A stretch of DNA of 64,000 bases, from assembly GCA_934086775.1 (NCBI GenBank), contig CAKOIJ010000001.1:1-64000 (forward strand). Direction: 5' to 3'. The position numbers were made by a program, and so were the translations under genes. Position 1 is the first letter of the stretch, and the number at the start of each line of letters is the position of its first letter. The DNA is from an uncultured Bacilli bacterium (GTDB lineage Bacteria; Bacillota_I; Bacilli_A; RF39; UBA660). Positions 7,944 to 16,457 of this stretch are shown piece by piece. The notes under the pieces were generated by a model. The model worked only from the letters and a program-made list of their open reading frames with translations, was not told where the DNA came from and searched no databases.

Positions 7944-10070
7944 TTAATTCTCCTTTATTAAAGTAAGTGATACTTTATTTTTATCTTTTTCAATTTTGTC
8001 TACATAAACTTTAACTATATCTCCAACATTTACTATTTCAAGTGGGTCACTTACAAATTTTTTACTCATTTTAGATATGTGTAAAAGTGCATCATCATGG
8101 AGTCCTATATCAATAAAAGCGCCAAAGGAAGCAACATTTCTAACAGTACCTTCTAGTTCTTCTCCTACTTTTAAGTCGTTAATAGTAAGAATATTACTTT
8201 TAAGAAGTGGCATTTCAAGTTCATCTCTAGGATCCATTCCTGGCTCTTTTAACTCTTTAATAATGCTCTCAAGTAAGTATATGTTTATATTAAGTTCCTT
8301 ATTTAATTTATTTATATCAAGAGTATTAAGCACTTCTTTAAATTCATTAGTTTGTATATCTTTTAAATCTAAATTTAAATGTTTTATTACTTTTAAAGCT
8401 TCATTATAACTTTCTGGATGCACTCCAGTATTATCAAGAGGATTTACTCCTATAACCCTTAAAAAGCCCACTGACTGTTCATATATTTTAGGGGTAATAC
8501 CTTTAATACTTTTAAGCTCTTCTCTCTTAGTAAACTTATTATTTACTTTATAAGCCATAATACTTTCTACTGCTTTTTTAGTCATTCCACTTATTCTTTT
8601 TAAAATACTAGAAGACGCTGTATTAATGTTTACTCCAACTTTATTTACAACATTTTCTACTGTATAATCAAGTGCTTCTCCTAAATTCTTTTGGTTAACA
8701 TCATATTGATACTCTCCTACTCCAATACTTTTAGGATCTATTTTAACAAGTTCACTTAATGGATCTTGTACTCTTCTTCCAATTGAAACTGCACTTCTTT
8801 TTTCAACAGTTAAATCAGGGAATTCTTCTATTGCTAAATTACTGGCACTATAGACACTTGCGCCTGCTTCACTAGTAATAATATATTTGACATCTAAACC
8901 TTTTATTGCTTCAGCAACAAAGCTTTCGCTTTCTCTAGAAGCAGTACCATTACCTATAGCAATTAAATTAATATCATGCTTTAAAATCATTTCTCTTAGT
9001 GCTTTTGTACTGCCTATTTTGTCATTCTTAGGTTCATGAGGATATATTACTCCTATCTCTAAAAGATTACCGTTTTCATCAAGAGCAGCAAGTTTACATC
9101 CAGTTCTAAATGCCGGATCAAAACCTAGTACTCTAGTACCTTTGATAGGCCTAGTAAGAAGTAAATTATATAAATTTTTACTAAAAGTACCAATAGCTTT
9201 TTCTTCACTTTTAAATGTTATTTCACTTCTGACTTCTCTTTCAATACTTGGAATAATTAATCTTTTTAAACTATCTTTTATAGATGTTTTAACAACATCT
9301 ATGACAAAAGAACTATCGTTTTTAATTACTTTATTTTCTAAAAATGAAATAATATCTTCTATATTATAATCTAAATTAACAGAAATAACTCCTTCTTTTT
9401 CAGCACGATTTATTGCCAAACATCTATAGTGTTTTAAATATTTAAATTGTTCTTTAAAATTATAATACATCTCATATGTTTTATTTTCATCTATAGCATT
9501 TTTCTTTATTTTAGTTTCAATAAAAGCCTTATTATAGATATAATTTCTTATCCATTTTCTATAGTATGCATTATCGCTTATCCATTCACTTATAATATAT
9601 CCAGCATTAGTTAAAGCTTTTTCTTTATCCATATTATATGGTTTAACAAGTAAATCTAAATCACCAGTAGTAGGAAAAGACATAATCTTTTTAGCAAGAG
9701 GTTCGAGTCCCATTTTTATTGCTTCTGTTCCTTTAGTTTTTTTCTTTTCTTTATAAGGTAAATATAAGTCTTCTACTTCAACTAATTTAGTTTTACTCAT
9801 TATCTCATTTTTTAACTCTTGAGTAAGCATTCCTTTTTCATCTATTAGCTTTATAACAGATAACTTTCTTTCTAAAAGGTTCATATTTCTTTTATATTCA
9901 TCACTTATTAATTTAATTTCTTCTTCGTTTAAATTATCTGTTACTTCCTTTCTATATCTTGCAATAAAAGGGATAGTAGCTCCTTCTTCAAGTAATTTTA
10001 ATGCACTGCTGATTCTTTTTTCACTTATATTAATTTCTTTACTTAAATTTTTAATTAATTCTTCATTCAT
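7944..10070 (-). CDS. tex: Tex family RNA-binding transcription accessory protein
   Basis: This is a 708-residue protein, close to the usual 715-780. Order: N-terminal HTH-like Tex domain containing ATIPFIARYRKE, central YqgF-like RNase H fold (VLGFDPAFRTGCK near 320), helix-hairpin-helix region (near 480-560, with NVVNKVGVNINTAS), and C-terminal S1 domain (about 630-705, GTVRNVASFGAFIDIG). Tex proteins act in the cytoplasm on nucleic acids and affect transcription; the exact role in this group is unknown. The first gene of tex-uppS, it has its own promoter at 10092-10120 and RBS AAGGAG. Confidence 0.93.
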   Translation of the reverse strand: MNEELIKNLSKEINISEKRISSALKLLEEGATIPFIARYRKEVTDNLNEEEIKLISDEYKRNMNLLERKLSVIKLIDEKGMLTQELKNEIMSKTKLVEVEDLYLPYKEKKKTKGTEAIKMGLEPLAKKIMSFPTTGDLDLLVKPYNMDKEKALTNAGYIISEWISDNAYYRKWIRNYIYNKAFIETKIKKNAIDENKTYEMYYNFKEQFKYLKHYRCLAINRAEKEGVISVNLDYNIEDIISFLENKVIKNDSSFVIDVVKTSIKDSLKRLIIPSIEREVRSEITFKSEEKAIGTFSKNLYNLLLTRPIKGTRVLGFDPAFRTGCKLAALDENGNLLEIGVIYPHEPKNDKIGSTKALREMILKHDINLIAIGNGTASRESESFVAEAIKGLDVKYIITSEAGASVYSASNLAIEEFPDLTVEKRSAVSIGRRVQDPLSELVKIDPKSIGVGEYQYDVNQKNLGEALDYTVENVVNKVGVNINTASSSILKRISGMTKKAVESIMAYKVNNKFTKREELKSIKGITPKIYEQSVGFLRVIGVNPLDNTGVHPESYNEALKVIKHLNLDLKDIQTNEFKEVLNTLDINKLNKELNINIYLLESIIKELKEPGMDPRDELEMPLLKSNILTINDLKVGEELEGTVRNVASFGAFIDIGLHDDALLHISKMSKKFVSDPLEIVNVGDIVKVYVDKIEKDKNKVSLTLIKEN

Positions 10071-10091
10071 AAATAAAACTCCTTCTTATTC

Positions 10092-10120
10092 ATTATATAA
10101 TAAATAAAGAATAACTACAA
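10092..10120 (-). promoter_or_regulatory. Promoter of tex-uppS
   Basis: -35 TTGTAG (10115-10120), 17-base spacer, -10 TATAAT (10092-10097). Confidence 0.65.
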
Positions 10121-10143
10121 ATTAAATAGTAATTTAAATGTAA

Positions 10144-10172
10144 AGAAAAAACAAGGTTTAAATATCTTGTTT
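10144..10172 (-). terminator. Terminator after the 10.3-11.6 kb genes
   Basis: Minus-strand arms AAACAAG and CTTGTTT, loop of 10, followed by TTTTC. It lies directly after the stop codon of the remnant at 10173-10328. Confidence 0.6.
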
Positions 10173-10328
10173 CTATCTTAATTTTCTTTTTAATTTTAAT
10201 TCATTATCATTAATAAATATATAATCATGATAATTATCAAGTAGATTACTATTTGAATCTATTCGATCATGTGAATGCCCTTTAGGAGAATCAGAGGCAA
10301 CGTATACATCTCTTGTTCCATCTCCTCT
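10173..10328 (-). pseudogene. In-frame continuation after the stop of the upstream gene
   Basis: Directly after the TAA at 10329-10331 the same reading frame stays open for 51 codons: RGDGTRDVYVASDSPKG, then HSHDRIDSNS, ending LKRKLR and TAG, and then a terminator. It has no start codon or RBS of its own in this frame at a sensible place. The composition looks like protein rather than random AT-rich DNA. Either the upstream gene has acquired a nonsense mutation and this is its lost C-terminus, or this is the tail of another gene fused by deletion. Confidence 0.5.
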
Positions 10329-11009
10329 TTATTTATTTAATATATTTTCATCTTCACTATACGAATCGATATATTTTATATTATCTCTTATTGCTCCATT
10401 TATATCTTTTATATTTTTTTTAAAAAGTGCAATAGAATTATAACCTTTATCAAAGTATAAAGTCATAAATATATCTTCGTTAGGTGTTTCATCTAGGAGT
10501 TCAAATTTTAGTCCTTCATTATAATATACTAATAAATAGTTAGCACTAGACTTTAGAAAAATTTTCCCAATTTTATCAAATTCTTCATTATATTTTAGAG
10601 TCCAATCATCATTTTTAATTACTTCATTTTTCTTATTAATATTGCGTTCATATCTTAAAGTAAGTTTATTATCTTCAATTTTACATTTATAATCCGGTCC
10701 AAAATTTGGAAGTGGATCACCTTCTATAAAAAATAATTCAATATCTGTATAACCAAGTGATGGGTTAGTAGCATCTTCTAGTAATTTATACTCTTCTTCA
10801 TTAATCTCTCTAATATCTAAAACAATATAATCGTTCTTACTATACTTTAATATTGGTAATTTTATTGTAATAACATTGTTGGTTTTTGAATTCTCTATAT
10901 CTAAATAAGCATTCATAAGCATCTTCCTTTCATCTTCATACGCACAGCCGTTCATATTATTCTTTATGTTTCCTTCTACTTTTCTAAAATATAAATCTTC
11001 ACTACTCAT
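10329..11009 (-). CDS. Hypothetical protein, 226 residues, possibly truncated by a stop codon
   Basis: A soluble, acidic protein with no signal peptide or membrane segment, starting MSSEDLYFRKVEGN with RBS GGAGAGGAG upstream. No family is recognised. Beta-rich stretches such as NNVITIKLPIL, FELLDET and IFMTLYFDKG suggest a globular domain. It ends ENILNK at TAA, but the frame continues open for another 51 codons to just before a terminator (see 10173-10328), so the ancestral protein may have been about 278 residues. Upstream is a long hairpin, then another unknown gene. Confidence 0.6.
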   Translation of the reverse strand: MSSEDLYFRKVEGNIKNNMNGCAYEDERKMLMNAYLDIENSKTNNVITIKLPILKYSKNDYIVLDIREINEEEYKLLEDATNPSLGYTDIELFFIEGDPLPNFGPDYKCKIEDNKLTLRYERNINKKNEVIKNDDWTLKYNEEFDKIGKIFLKSSANYLLVYYNEGLKFELLDETPNEDIFMTLYFDKGYNSIALFKKNIKDINGAIRDNIKYIDSYSEDENILNK

Positions 11010-11026
11010 TAGTAAACTCCTCTCCT

Positions 11027-11070
11027 AATAATTTATTTATAATACTTTAGTCATTATTAAATAAATTATT
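11027..11070. repeat. Long AT-rich inverted repeat between two hypothetical genes
   Basis: Arms AATAATTTATTTA and TAAATAAATTATT with further pairing inward; it overlaps the stop codon of the 88-residue gene. No T-run follows on the minus strand, so it is a doubtful terminator and may be a processing or stability hairpin. Confidence 0.5.
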
Positions 11071-11335
11071 ATTTTTCAATATAATCAATCACCTCATTAG
11101 TTTCATCATTTATTATTTCTATTCTGTAATATTCTTTTTTATATAATTTTTTATAGAATTCAAATGCAAGTTCTAGTTCTTTTTTTGTAGTCATATTTTT
11201 TTCATCAAGTTTATAAAACTCATTCCAGTCCATTAAGCCATCAAAATCATTATATAAACAAGTAGGCGTTTTGCCTTTGTCACCACATAAATCAAATGTG
11301 CCGTCTCTAAAATAAACTTTAAATCTATAATGCAT
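11069..11335 (-). CDS. Hypothetical protein, 88 residues
   Basis: A small soluble protein starting MHYRFKVYFRDGTFDLCGDKG and ending NEVIDYIEK. The ATG at 11335 is 8 bases after AGAAAGGA; the upstream ATG at 11359 has no RBS. The beta-hairpin-like start and acidic C-terminus are all that can be said. It may be cotranscribed with the 58-residue gene upstream, behind the promoter at 11577-11605. Confidence 0.6.
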   Translation of the reverse strand: MHYRFKVYFRDGTFDLCGDKGKTPTCLYNDFDGLMDWNEFYKLDEKNMTTKKELELAFEFYKKLYKKEYYRIEIINDETNEVIDYIEK

Positions 11336-11368
11336 ATGTATTTTCCTTTCTATTTTCACTTTTCAATA

Positions 11369-11545
11369 TTATATTGGCACATTTCTAAATAAAAAACTTC
11401 TTTCACTGAGCCAAAGTTTTACCAATTTTAAAGGGTTATTAAAACATCTTGGTTCAATAAAAAAAGTATTTAAAGAAATATCTTTTAATTTTAACAAGTC
11501 ATTTGAAACATTAATAGTGGATTTATTTTTATAAAATTCTTTCAT
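11369..11545 (-). CDS. Hypothetical protein, 58 residues
   Basis: Starts MKEFYKNKSTINVSNDLLKL and ends SERSFLFRNVPI. The ATG at 11545 follows GGAG by 8 bases. The longer open frame up to 11605 cannot be the start because it covers the promoter. No motif is recognised; the C-terminal half is aromatic and moderately hydrophobic but has no clear membrane span. Confidence 0.5.
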   Translation of the reverse strand: MKEFYKNKSTINVSNDLLKLKDISLNTFFIEPRCFNNPLKLVKLWLSERSFLFRNVPI

Positions 11546-11576
11546 TTTCAAATCTCCAATTTTTTCTTTGATATTT

Positions 11577-11605
11577 ATATTACTACATAAATAGATAGTT
11601 GTCAA
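11577..11605 (-). promoter_or_regulatory. Near-consensus vegetative promoter
   Basis: -35 TTGACA (11600-11605), 17-base spacer, -10 TAATAT (11577-11582), reading into the 58-residue gene. Nothing else is seen between here and the ABC-F stop codon at 11721. Confidence 0.8.
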
Positions 11606-11720
11606 TTATAACCAGAAAGTTAAGTGTTAGTATATTTTTTTGCCGTAAATGAAATATTTTTGTATATTTGCTAATTATTTTTTTATTATAGAAGATATTA
11701 ATAATAACATCAGTTATTTT

Positions 11721-13352
11721 TTATAATTCAGCATTTTTTTCTTTATAATAGTCATAATTACCATGGTACAAAATCATTCTGCCGTTTTTGAACTCATATA
11801 TCTTATTTGCAAATTTATTTATAAAAAACCTGTCGTGCGAAACAAAAATAAACGTCCCTTCATATGACTCAATACTATCTTCTAGAATTTCTTTAGTTTC
11901 CATATCGATATGATTTGTAGGCTCATCAAATATAATACAATTCATTGATTTTTGTAAGAGTATTGATAGCATAAATCTTATTTTTTCTCCTTCAGATAAG
12001 CGACCTATTTTTTTGTTAACATTCTCTTGATAAAAATGATATCTACTAAGAATTCTTCTGGAAGTTTCATAATCTTTTCCTGCTTCCAATTGAAAATAAT
12101 CTATAACTTTTAAGTCTGGATTTTTAAATTCTATGAACTGAGGCAAATAACCAACTCTCGTACTAGGTCCAGTTATTATTTCTCCAGTATATTGTAATTG
12201 TTGATTACCTAGAATTGTATTAATAAACGTTGATTTACCACTTCCATTTGAGCCTATAAGTGCTACTCTATCTTTATAAACTATACTTGCGTTAACATCA
12301 TCTAATATCTTTTCGCCGTCAGGTTTATAAACAGTTAAATCTTTTACTTCGAAAACCGTTTTACTAATCTTTTCTTCTTCTTTAAAATCAATATTTAACT
12401 TCTTTTGTATTCTAGGTTTTTTTACTCCAAAATCTTTTATTTTTTGTATTTTTGTTCTTAATTGTTTTGCGCGATCAAACATAACTGAACTTTTTGTTTC
12501 ATTGGCTTTTTGCAAAAAATATCTTGCTTCTTCTTCTAACTTTTTTATTTGCTGTTGCTGTAATTTATAATCGCTCATCTGACGAGAAAATTCCTTTTCT
12601 TTAGTTTCTAAAAAAGCAGAATAATTCATGTTATAGAGTTTTGGTACTTCATCTGCTAAATCCAATATTTTTGTAGACATTTTATCTAAAAAATATCTAT
12701 CATGAGAAACAACAACTATAGCTCCATTGTATTTTTTTAAATAACTTTCTAACCATTCAGTTCTTTCTATATCCAAATGATTTGTTGGCTCATCTAGCAA
12801 AAATATATCAGATTTTATTAATAAACACTTTGCTAACTGTATTAGTGTTTTTTCTCCACCACTCAAGGTCATAAATTTTTGCTTTAACATTTCTTCATCA
12901 ATATGTAATCCGTAACAAATTTCCTTTATTCGCGAATCAATTTCATAACCACCTAGTCTACCATATTCATCAATTAATTCACAATATCTTTTTAAGTTTT
13001 TTTCATAACTAGAATTTTCTGTATCATTTATTAATAGTTCGTATTTTTTTATTAGTAATTCAGTCTTATTTATCAAAGCAAATGCGTCTTTCATATATTC
13101 GTAACATGTTTTATTGCTTTGTTCATCTTGTACTTGTTTTAAATAAGCTACTTTCATGCCTTTTTTTATACTTACACTTCCTTTGTCATATTTTTCTACT
13201 CCGGCAAGTATTTTTATAAGAGTAGATTTCCCACAACCATTAGGGCCAACTATTGAAAGAACTTCCCCTTCATTTAAATTAAAAGATACATTAATTAAAA
13301 TATTTCCATAACCAAAATTTTTATTAACCTTATTAACATTTAATAGTTCCAT
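11721..13352 (-). CDS. ABC-F family ATPase
   Basis: This is a 543-residue soluble protein with two ABC cassettes and no membrane domain. Cassette 1 has Walker A GPNGCGKST, signature LSGGEK and Walker B LLDEPTNHLD. A charged linker with QQQQIKKLEEEA follows (about 245-330). Cassette 2 has GSNGSGKST, signature LSEGEK and IIFDEPTNHID. ABC-F proteins bind the ribosomal E site and act in translation or give resistance to ribosome-targeting antibiotics. Which subgroup this is cannot be told without a tree. Start: ATG at 13352, 11 bases after AGGA, rather than the GTG at 13361. A single gene with a strong promoter overlapping a palindrome, so probably regulated. Confidence 0.9.
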   Translation of the reverse strand: MELLNVNKVNKNFGYGNILINVSFNLNEGEVLSIVGPNGCGKSTLIKILAGVEKYDKGSVSIKKGMKVAYLKQVQDEQSNKTCYEYMKDAFALINKTELLIKKYELLINDTENSSYEKNLKRYCELIDEYGRLGGYEIDSRIKEICYGLHIDEEMLKQKFMTLSGGEKTLIQLAKCLLIKSDIFLLDEPTNHLDIERTEWLESYLKKYNGAIVVVSHDRYFLDKMSTKILDLADEVPKLYNMNYSAFLETKEKEFSRQMSDYKLQQQQIKKLEEEARYFLQKANETKSSVMFDRAKQLRTKIQKIKDFGVKKPRIQKKLNIDFKEEEKISKTVFEVKDLTVYKPDGEKILDDVNASIVYKDRVALIGSNGSGKSTFINTILGNQQLQYTGEIITGPSTRVGYLPQFIEFKNPDLKVIDYFQLEAGKDYETSRRILSRYHFYQENVNKKIGRLSEGEKIRFMLSILLQKSMNCIIFDEPTNHIDMETKEILEDSIESYEGTFIFVSHDRFFINKFANKIYEFKNGRMILYHGNYDYYKEKNAEL

Positions 13353-13418
13353 AATACTCACAATCCTTTTGTAAATAACAATTTTTATAGTTTTTTAATG
13401 TACTAACTTTATGATTAA

Positions 13419-13444
13419 AAAGTGTACTTATTATAGCACACTTT
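13419..13444. promoter_or_regulatory. Operator-like palindrome on the ABC-F promoter
   Basis: Arms AAAGTGTAC (13419-13427) and GCACACTTT (13436-13444), 8 of 9 positions symmetric, separated by 8 bases that include the -10 box. Position suggests a repressor site; the regulator is unknown. Confidence 0.5.
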
Positions 13445-13458
13445 ACTTCGTTATGCAA
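13430..13458 (-). promoter_or_regulatory. Promoter of the ABC-F gene
   Basis: -35 TTGCAT (13453-13458), 17-base spacer, -10 TATAAT (13430-13435). The leader before the gene is about 70 bases. Confidence 0.8.
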
Positions 13459-13462
13459 ATTT

Positions 13463-13493
13463 AACAAAGAAAAAAGGAGTTATCTTTCTCCTT
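13463..13493 (-). terminator. Terminator of spoIVB
   Basis: Minus-strand arms AAGGAG and CTCCTT followed by TTTTCTTTG; it contains the stop codon. Confidence 0.7.
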
Positions 13494-14448
13494 CTTCTAG
13501 CATAGTTCTAATAAATACTGCATATCCCTTTGTAACATCATCTATTACTACATGTGTAACTGCACCTATTATTTTACCACCTTGCATAACTGGACTGCCA
13601 CTCATGCCTTGTACTATACCACCAGTCTTTTCAAGTAAGGATTTATCATTTACTTTAAATGATATTGATTTATTAGTATCAATTGAATTTTCATTTACAC
13701 TAGTAATTTCAATTTCATATTCTTCTATAGTATTTCCTTCAGTTATAGTCCTTATAACAGCTTTACCAAGCTTAATATCTTCCCATTTAGCAACACTAGT
13801 AAGTTCTCTATCTATACTTTTATTATATATACCAAATATGCCCACACTAGTATTTTTAGTAACTGTACCTAGTTTAGTTTTATAATCTATACTAGCATTT
13901 TTAGATCCAACTCTACCATTAATGCTTCTATCTATACCACTAACAAATGATTCGTATATTTCTCCTTTTCTAACTTCTACTTTATTATTACTTTCACTAA
14001 TCATTATTTCATGGCCAAGAGAACCATAAATATTAGTATCAGGATCAATATAAGTTAAAGTTCCTATACCCGTAACCTTTTCCTTGATATAAAGCCCAGT
14101 TTTATATACATTACCATCTTTAACTAAAGATAAAGTAATATTTTTAAGTTTATTATTTCTTTTAATTAAAGCGTTAACTTTACCATTTTTGATATTTTTA
14201 TCAATAATACTAGTCATTTCTTTAATTGAAGAAACACTAGTGCCTTCTATTTCTAATATGGTGTCCCCTACTTTTAGAGTATCACTAGCTATATATTTAT
14301 TATTCACCTTATAAAATCCAACAACCACTACCCCTTTAGAATAAGCTTCTATTCCAATTGTTTCTCCACCCACTATAATATTTTCAGAGTAAGCAAGCAA
14401 ATTAACTGGAATAAGAATTATCAATAATAAAAATAATTTCTTTTTCAT
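13480..14448 (-). CDS. spoIVB: SpoIVB peptidase (family S55)
   Basis: This is a 322-residue protein: N-terminal signal/anchor (MKKKLFLLLIILIPVNLLAYS), PDZ domain (about 35-120, with LKVGDTILEIEG) and S55 serine peptidase domain. Catalytic landmarks are YGSLGHEI near 145 (His) and GMSGSPVMQGGKIIGAVTHV near 283 (Ser). In Bacillus SpoIVB is made in the forespore, is secreted into the intermembrane space and cleaves SpoIVFA to trigger pro-sigma-K processing. Bacillus SpoIVB is somewhat longer (about 425). It is a single gene between the xseB terminator and its own terminator, RBS GAGGCGAAG. Its presence implies a sigma-G to sigma-K signalling pathway. Confidence 0.92.
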   Translation of the reverse strand: MKKKLFLLLIILIPVNLLAYSENIIVGGETIGIEAYSKGVVVVGFYKVNNKYIASDTLKVGDTILEIEGTSVSSIKEMTSIIDKNIKNGKVNALIKRNNKLKNITLSLVKDGNVYKTGLYIKEKVTGIGTLTYIDPDTNIYGSLGHEIMISESNNKVEVRKGEIYESFVSGIDRSINGRVGSKNASIDYKTKLGTVTKNTSVGIFGIYNKSIDRELTSVAKWEDIKLGKAVIRTITEGNTIEEYEIEITSVNENSIDTNKSISFKVNDKSLLEKTGGIVQGMSGSPVMQGGKIIGAVTHVVIDDVTKGYAVFIRTMLEEGER

Positions 14449-14485
14449 ATACTTCGCCTCTAGTGATAGTATTTGCTAAATATAA

Positions 14486-14521
14486 ATTAAAAAACTACCA
14501 ATAATTTACTTGGTAGTTTTT
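14486..14521 (-). terminator. Terminator of the nusB-xseA-xseB operon
   Basis: Minus-strand arms AAAAACTACCAA and TTGGTAGTTTTT, 8-base loop, followed by TAATTT. Confidence 0.85.
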
Positions 14522-14522
14522 A

Positions 14523-14738
14523 CTATTCAGTTTTAAAATCTTTTAAACTTCCATCTTCTGAAAGAATTTTATTTACTGTTTCAGTAGCATTATTTAGCTT
14601 TTCATTACAAAACTTTACTAAGTTCATAGCTTCCATGTATTTTTTTACCATATCATCAAGTGCCACTTCTCCTTTTTCAAGTTCTCTAATAATATTTTCG
14701 AGTTTTAAAAGTGCTTCTTCAAATGTAATATTTTCCAT
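14523..14738 (-). CDS. xseB: Exodeoxyribonuclease VII small subunit
   Basis: This 71-residue all-helical protein has the family pattern TFEEALLKLENIIRELEKGE, then ALDDMVKKYMEAMNL and CNEKLNNATETV. It binds XseA to form exonuclease VII, which degrades single-stranded DNA to oligonucleotides. Length is normal. Its RBS GGAGG is inside the last codons of xseA, 2 bases apart, so the two subunits are translationally coupled. Confidence 0.93.
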   Translation of the reverse strand: MENITFEEALLKLENIIRELEKGEVALDDMVKKYMEAMNLVKFCNEKLNNATETVNKILSEDGSLKDFKTE

Positions 14739-14740
14739 AT

Positions 14741-16000
14741 TTATCCTCCAATTACTTTACTTTCTATTTTACCATTTTTTAATTTAGTTGTAATAATGTC
14801 TCCCTCATTCAAAGATGAGACATCACTTATTATTTTACCGTCTTTTAAAGTTAAGCTATATCCCTTACTTAATATATTCTCGGGATTTAATAATTCTAAT
14901 TTATTACTTAAGTTTTCCATTGTACTTTTATACTTATCTAACTTATATATAATGTTAGGAGTTATATTCTTACTTAAATTGTCAAGTTTTAATTTGCTTT
15001 TTTCTACAGTGTATCCCATCATAGTACCAATTTTTTCCATTAAAGTATCTAATTTTTGTTCTTCTTTTTCATACATACTTAGTGGATTATTTAAAATATA
15101 ACTCTTCTTAAGTTTCTTTAGTTCATTATTATAAGAAGATATTTTATTAGTTATAACACTTAGTATTCTAGATTTATAATCGCTTAGATATTTAAGAATT
15201 TCTAGTTTAGATGGTACTACTAACTCTGCTGCACCTGTAGGTGTAGGCGCTCGTAAATCTGCAACAAAATCACAAATAGTATAGTCTATTTCGTGTCCAA
15301 CAGCGCTTACAACAGGTTTATTCATTTCAAATACTTTTCTAGCTACTATCTCTTCGTTAAAAGCCCATAAATCTTCGATAGATCCGCCACCCCTACCGAG
15401 TATAATAACATCTACATCAGATTTATCTGCTTTATCAAGCATTCTTACTATATTTTCTTTAGCACCACTACCTTGTACTAAAGTAGGAAATAAAATTATT
15501 TCTGTAAGAGGGAATCTTCTATTAATAGTACTTATAATATCTTTAACTGCAGCACCTGTACTAGCTGTTATAACACCAACTTTCTTTGGTATTCTAGGTA
15601 ATTTCTTTTTATATTTTTCATCAAAAAGTCCTTCTTTTGCTAGTCTTTTCTTTAACTCTTCAAAAAGAATATAAAGGTTACCTACTCCATCTTGTTTCAT
15701 TGAAGAAACTGTTATTTGATAACTTCCTCCACTAACAAATGTACTAACTTTACCTTTAACTTCCACATTCATTCCATCTTCAGGTACAAAGTCAAGGTTC
15801 ATGTTTTTATAATTAAACATAACAGCATTTATTTTTGAATTTTCATCTTTTAGAGAAAAATATAGGTGTCCTCTTGTATGAAACTTTAAATTACTAATTT
15901 CTCCCTTTACATAAACATAATTTAAAAAGGGATCATTATCCATAATACTCTTAATATAAGTATTTACATCAGTTACACTTAAAAATATATCATTATTCAT
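14741..16000 (-). CDS. xseA: Exodeoxyribonuclease VII large subunit
   Basis: This 419-residue protein has an N-terminal OB-fold (about 1-105, with VKGEISNLKFHTRGHLYFSL), the catalytic domain (GVITASTGAAVKDI, then VIILGRGGGSIEDLWAFNEE, then AVGHEIDYTICDFVADLRAPTP) and a long helical tail. It forms exonuclease VII with XseB, acting in recombination and repair. The start overlaps the nusB stop by 8 bases. Confidence 0.95.
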   Translation of the reverse strand: MNNDIFLSVTDVNTYIKSIMDNDPFLNYVYVKGEISNLKFHTRGHLYFSLKDENSKINAVMFNYKNMNLDFVPEDGMNVEVKGKVSTFVSGGSYQITVSSMKQDGVGNLYILFEELKKRLAKEGLFDEKYKKKLPRIPKKVGVITASTGAAVKDIISTINRRFPLTEIILFPTLVQGSGAKENIVRMLDKADKSDVDVIILGRGGGSIEDLWAFNEEIVARKVFEMNKPVVSAVGHEIDYTICDFVADLRAPTPTGAAELVVPSKLEILKYLSDYKSRILSVITNKISSYNNELKKLKKSYILNNPLSMYEKEEQKLDTLMEKIGTMMGYTVEKSKLKLDNLSKNITPNIIYKLDKYKSTMENLSNKLELLNPENILSKGYSLTLKDGKIISDVSSLNEGDIITTKLKNGKIESKVIGG

Positions 16001-16403
16001 TTAAGTCCTCATTATTAAGAATTCCATCTAAAACAGCATTTAACATTTTAGTTACTTTCTCATCACTATATTTTTTAGATAATTCGATTCCTTCATTAAT
16101 ACTAACTATATGAGGTGTCTTAGTATAAATAAGTTCATATGCACTCATTCTAAAAATAGCCCTGTCAATAAAGCCTAATCTTTTAATTTCCCAGTTAGTA
16201 ATATATTTATTTATAACATTATCTAAAGCATCTTTATTATCAAGTACTCCATAAACAATATCTCTTACAAATTTATTGTTTTCTTTATCATTTTCATTTA
16301 TTACATTTTCCACATTATAATCTATCTTATCACTTTCATAAACATTTATTTGATAAAGAATAGTCATAATTCTATTTCTTAATTCGCTTCTTGTCGTTTT
16401 CAT
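15993..16403 (-). CDS. nusB: Transcription antitermination factor NusB
   Basis: This 136-residue helical RNA-binding protein starts MKTTRSELRNRIMTILYQ and keeps the C-terminal FRMSAYELIY and NEGIELSKKYSDEKVTKMLNAVLDGI motifs. NusB with NusE binds boxA RNA and supports rRNA transcription. Length is normal. First gene of nusB-xseA-xseB, RBS AAGGAGAAGG. A TATAAT lies at about 16421-16426 but no clear -35 is visible. Confidence 0.93.
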   Translation of the reverse strand: MKTTRSELRNRIMTILYQINVYESDKIDYNVENVINENDKENNKFVRDIVYGVLDNKDALDNVINKYITNWEIKRLGFIDRAIFRMSAYELIYTKTPHIVSINEGIELSKKYSDEKVTKMLNAVLDGILNNEDLNE

Positions 16404-16430
16404 ACCTTCTCCTTCTTAAACATTATACCA

Positions 16431-16457
16431 TAAATAAAACTAGTTTTAAACTAGTTT
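16431..16457 (-). terminator. Terminator of ylbL
   Basis: Minus-strand arms AAACTAG and CTAGTTT, 7-base loop, followed by TATTT. Confidence 0.6.
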
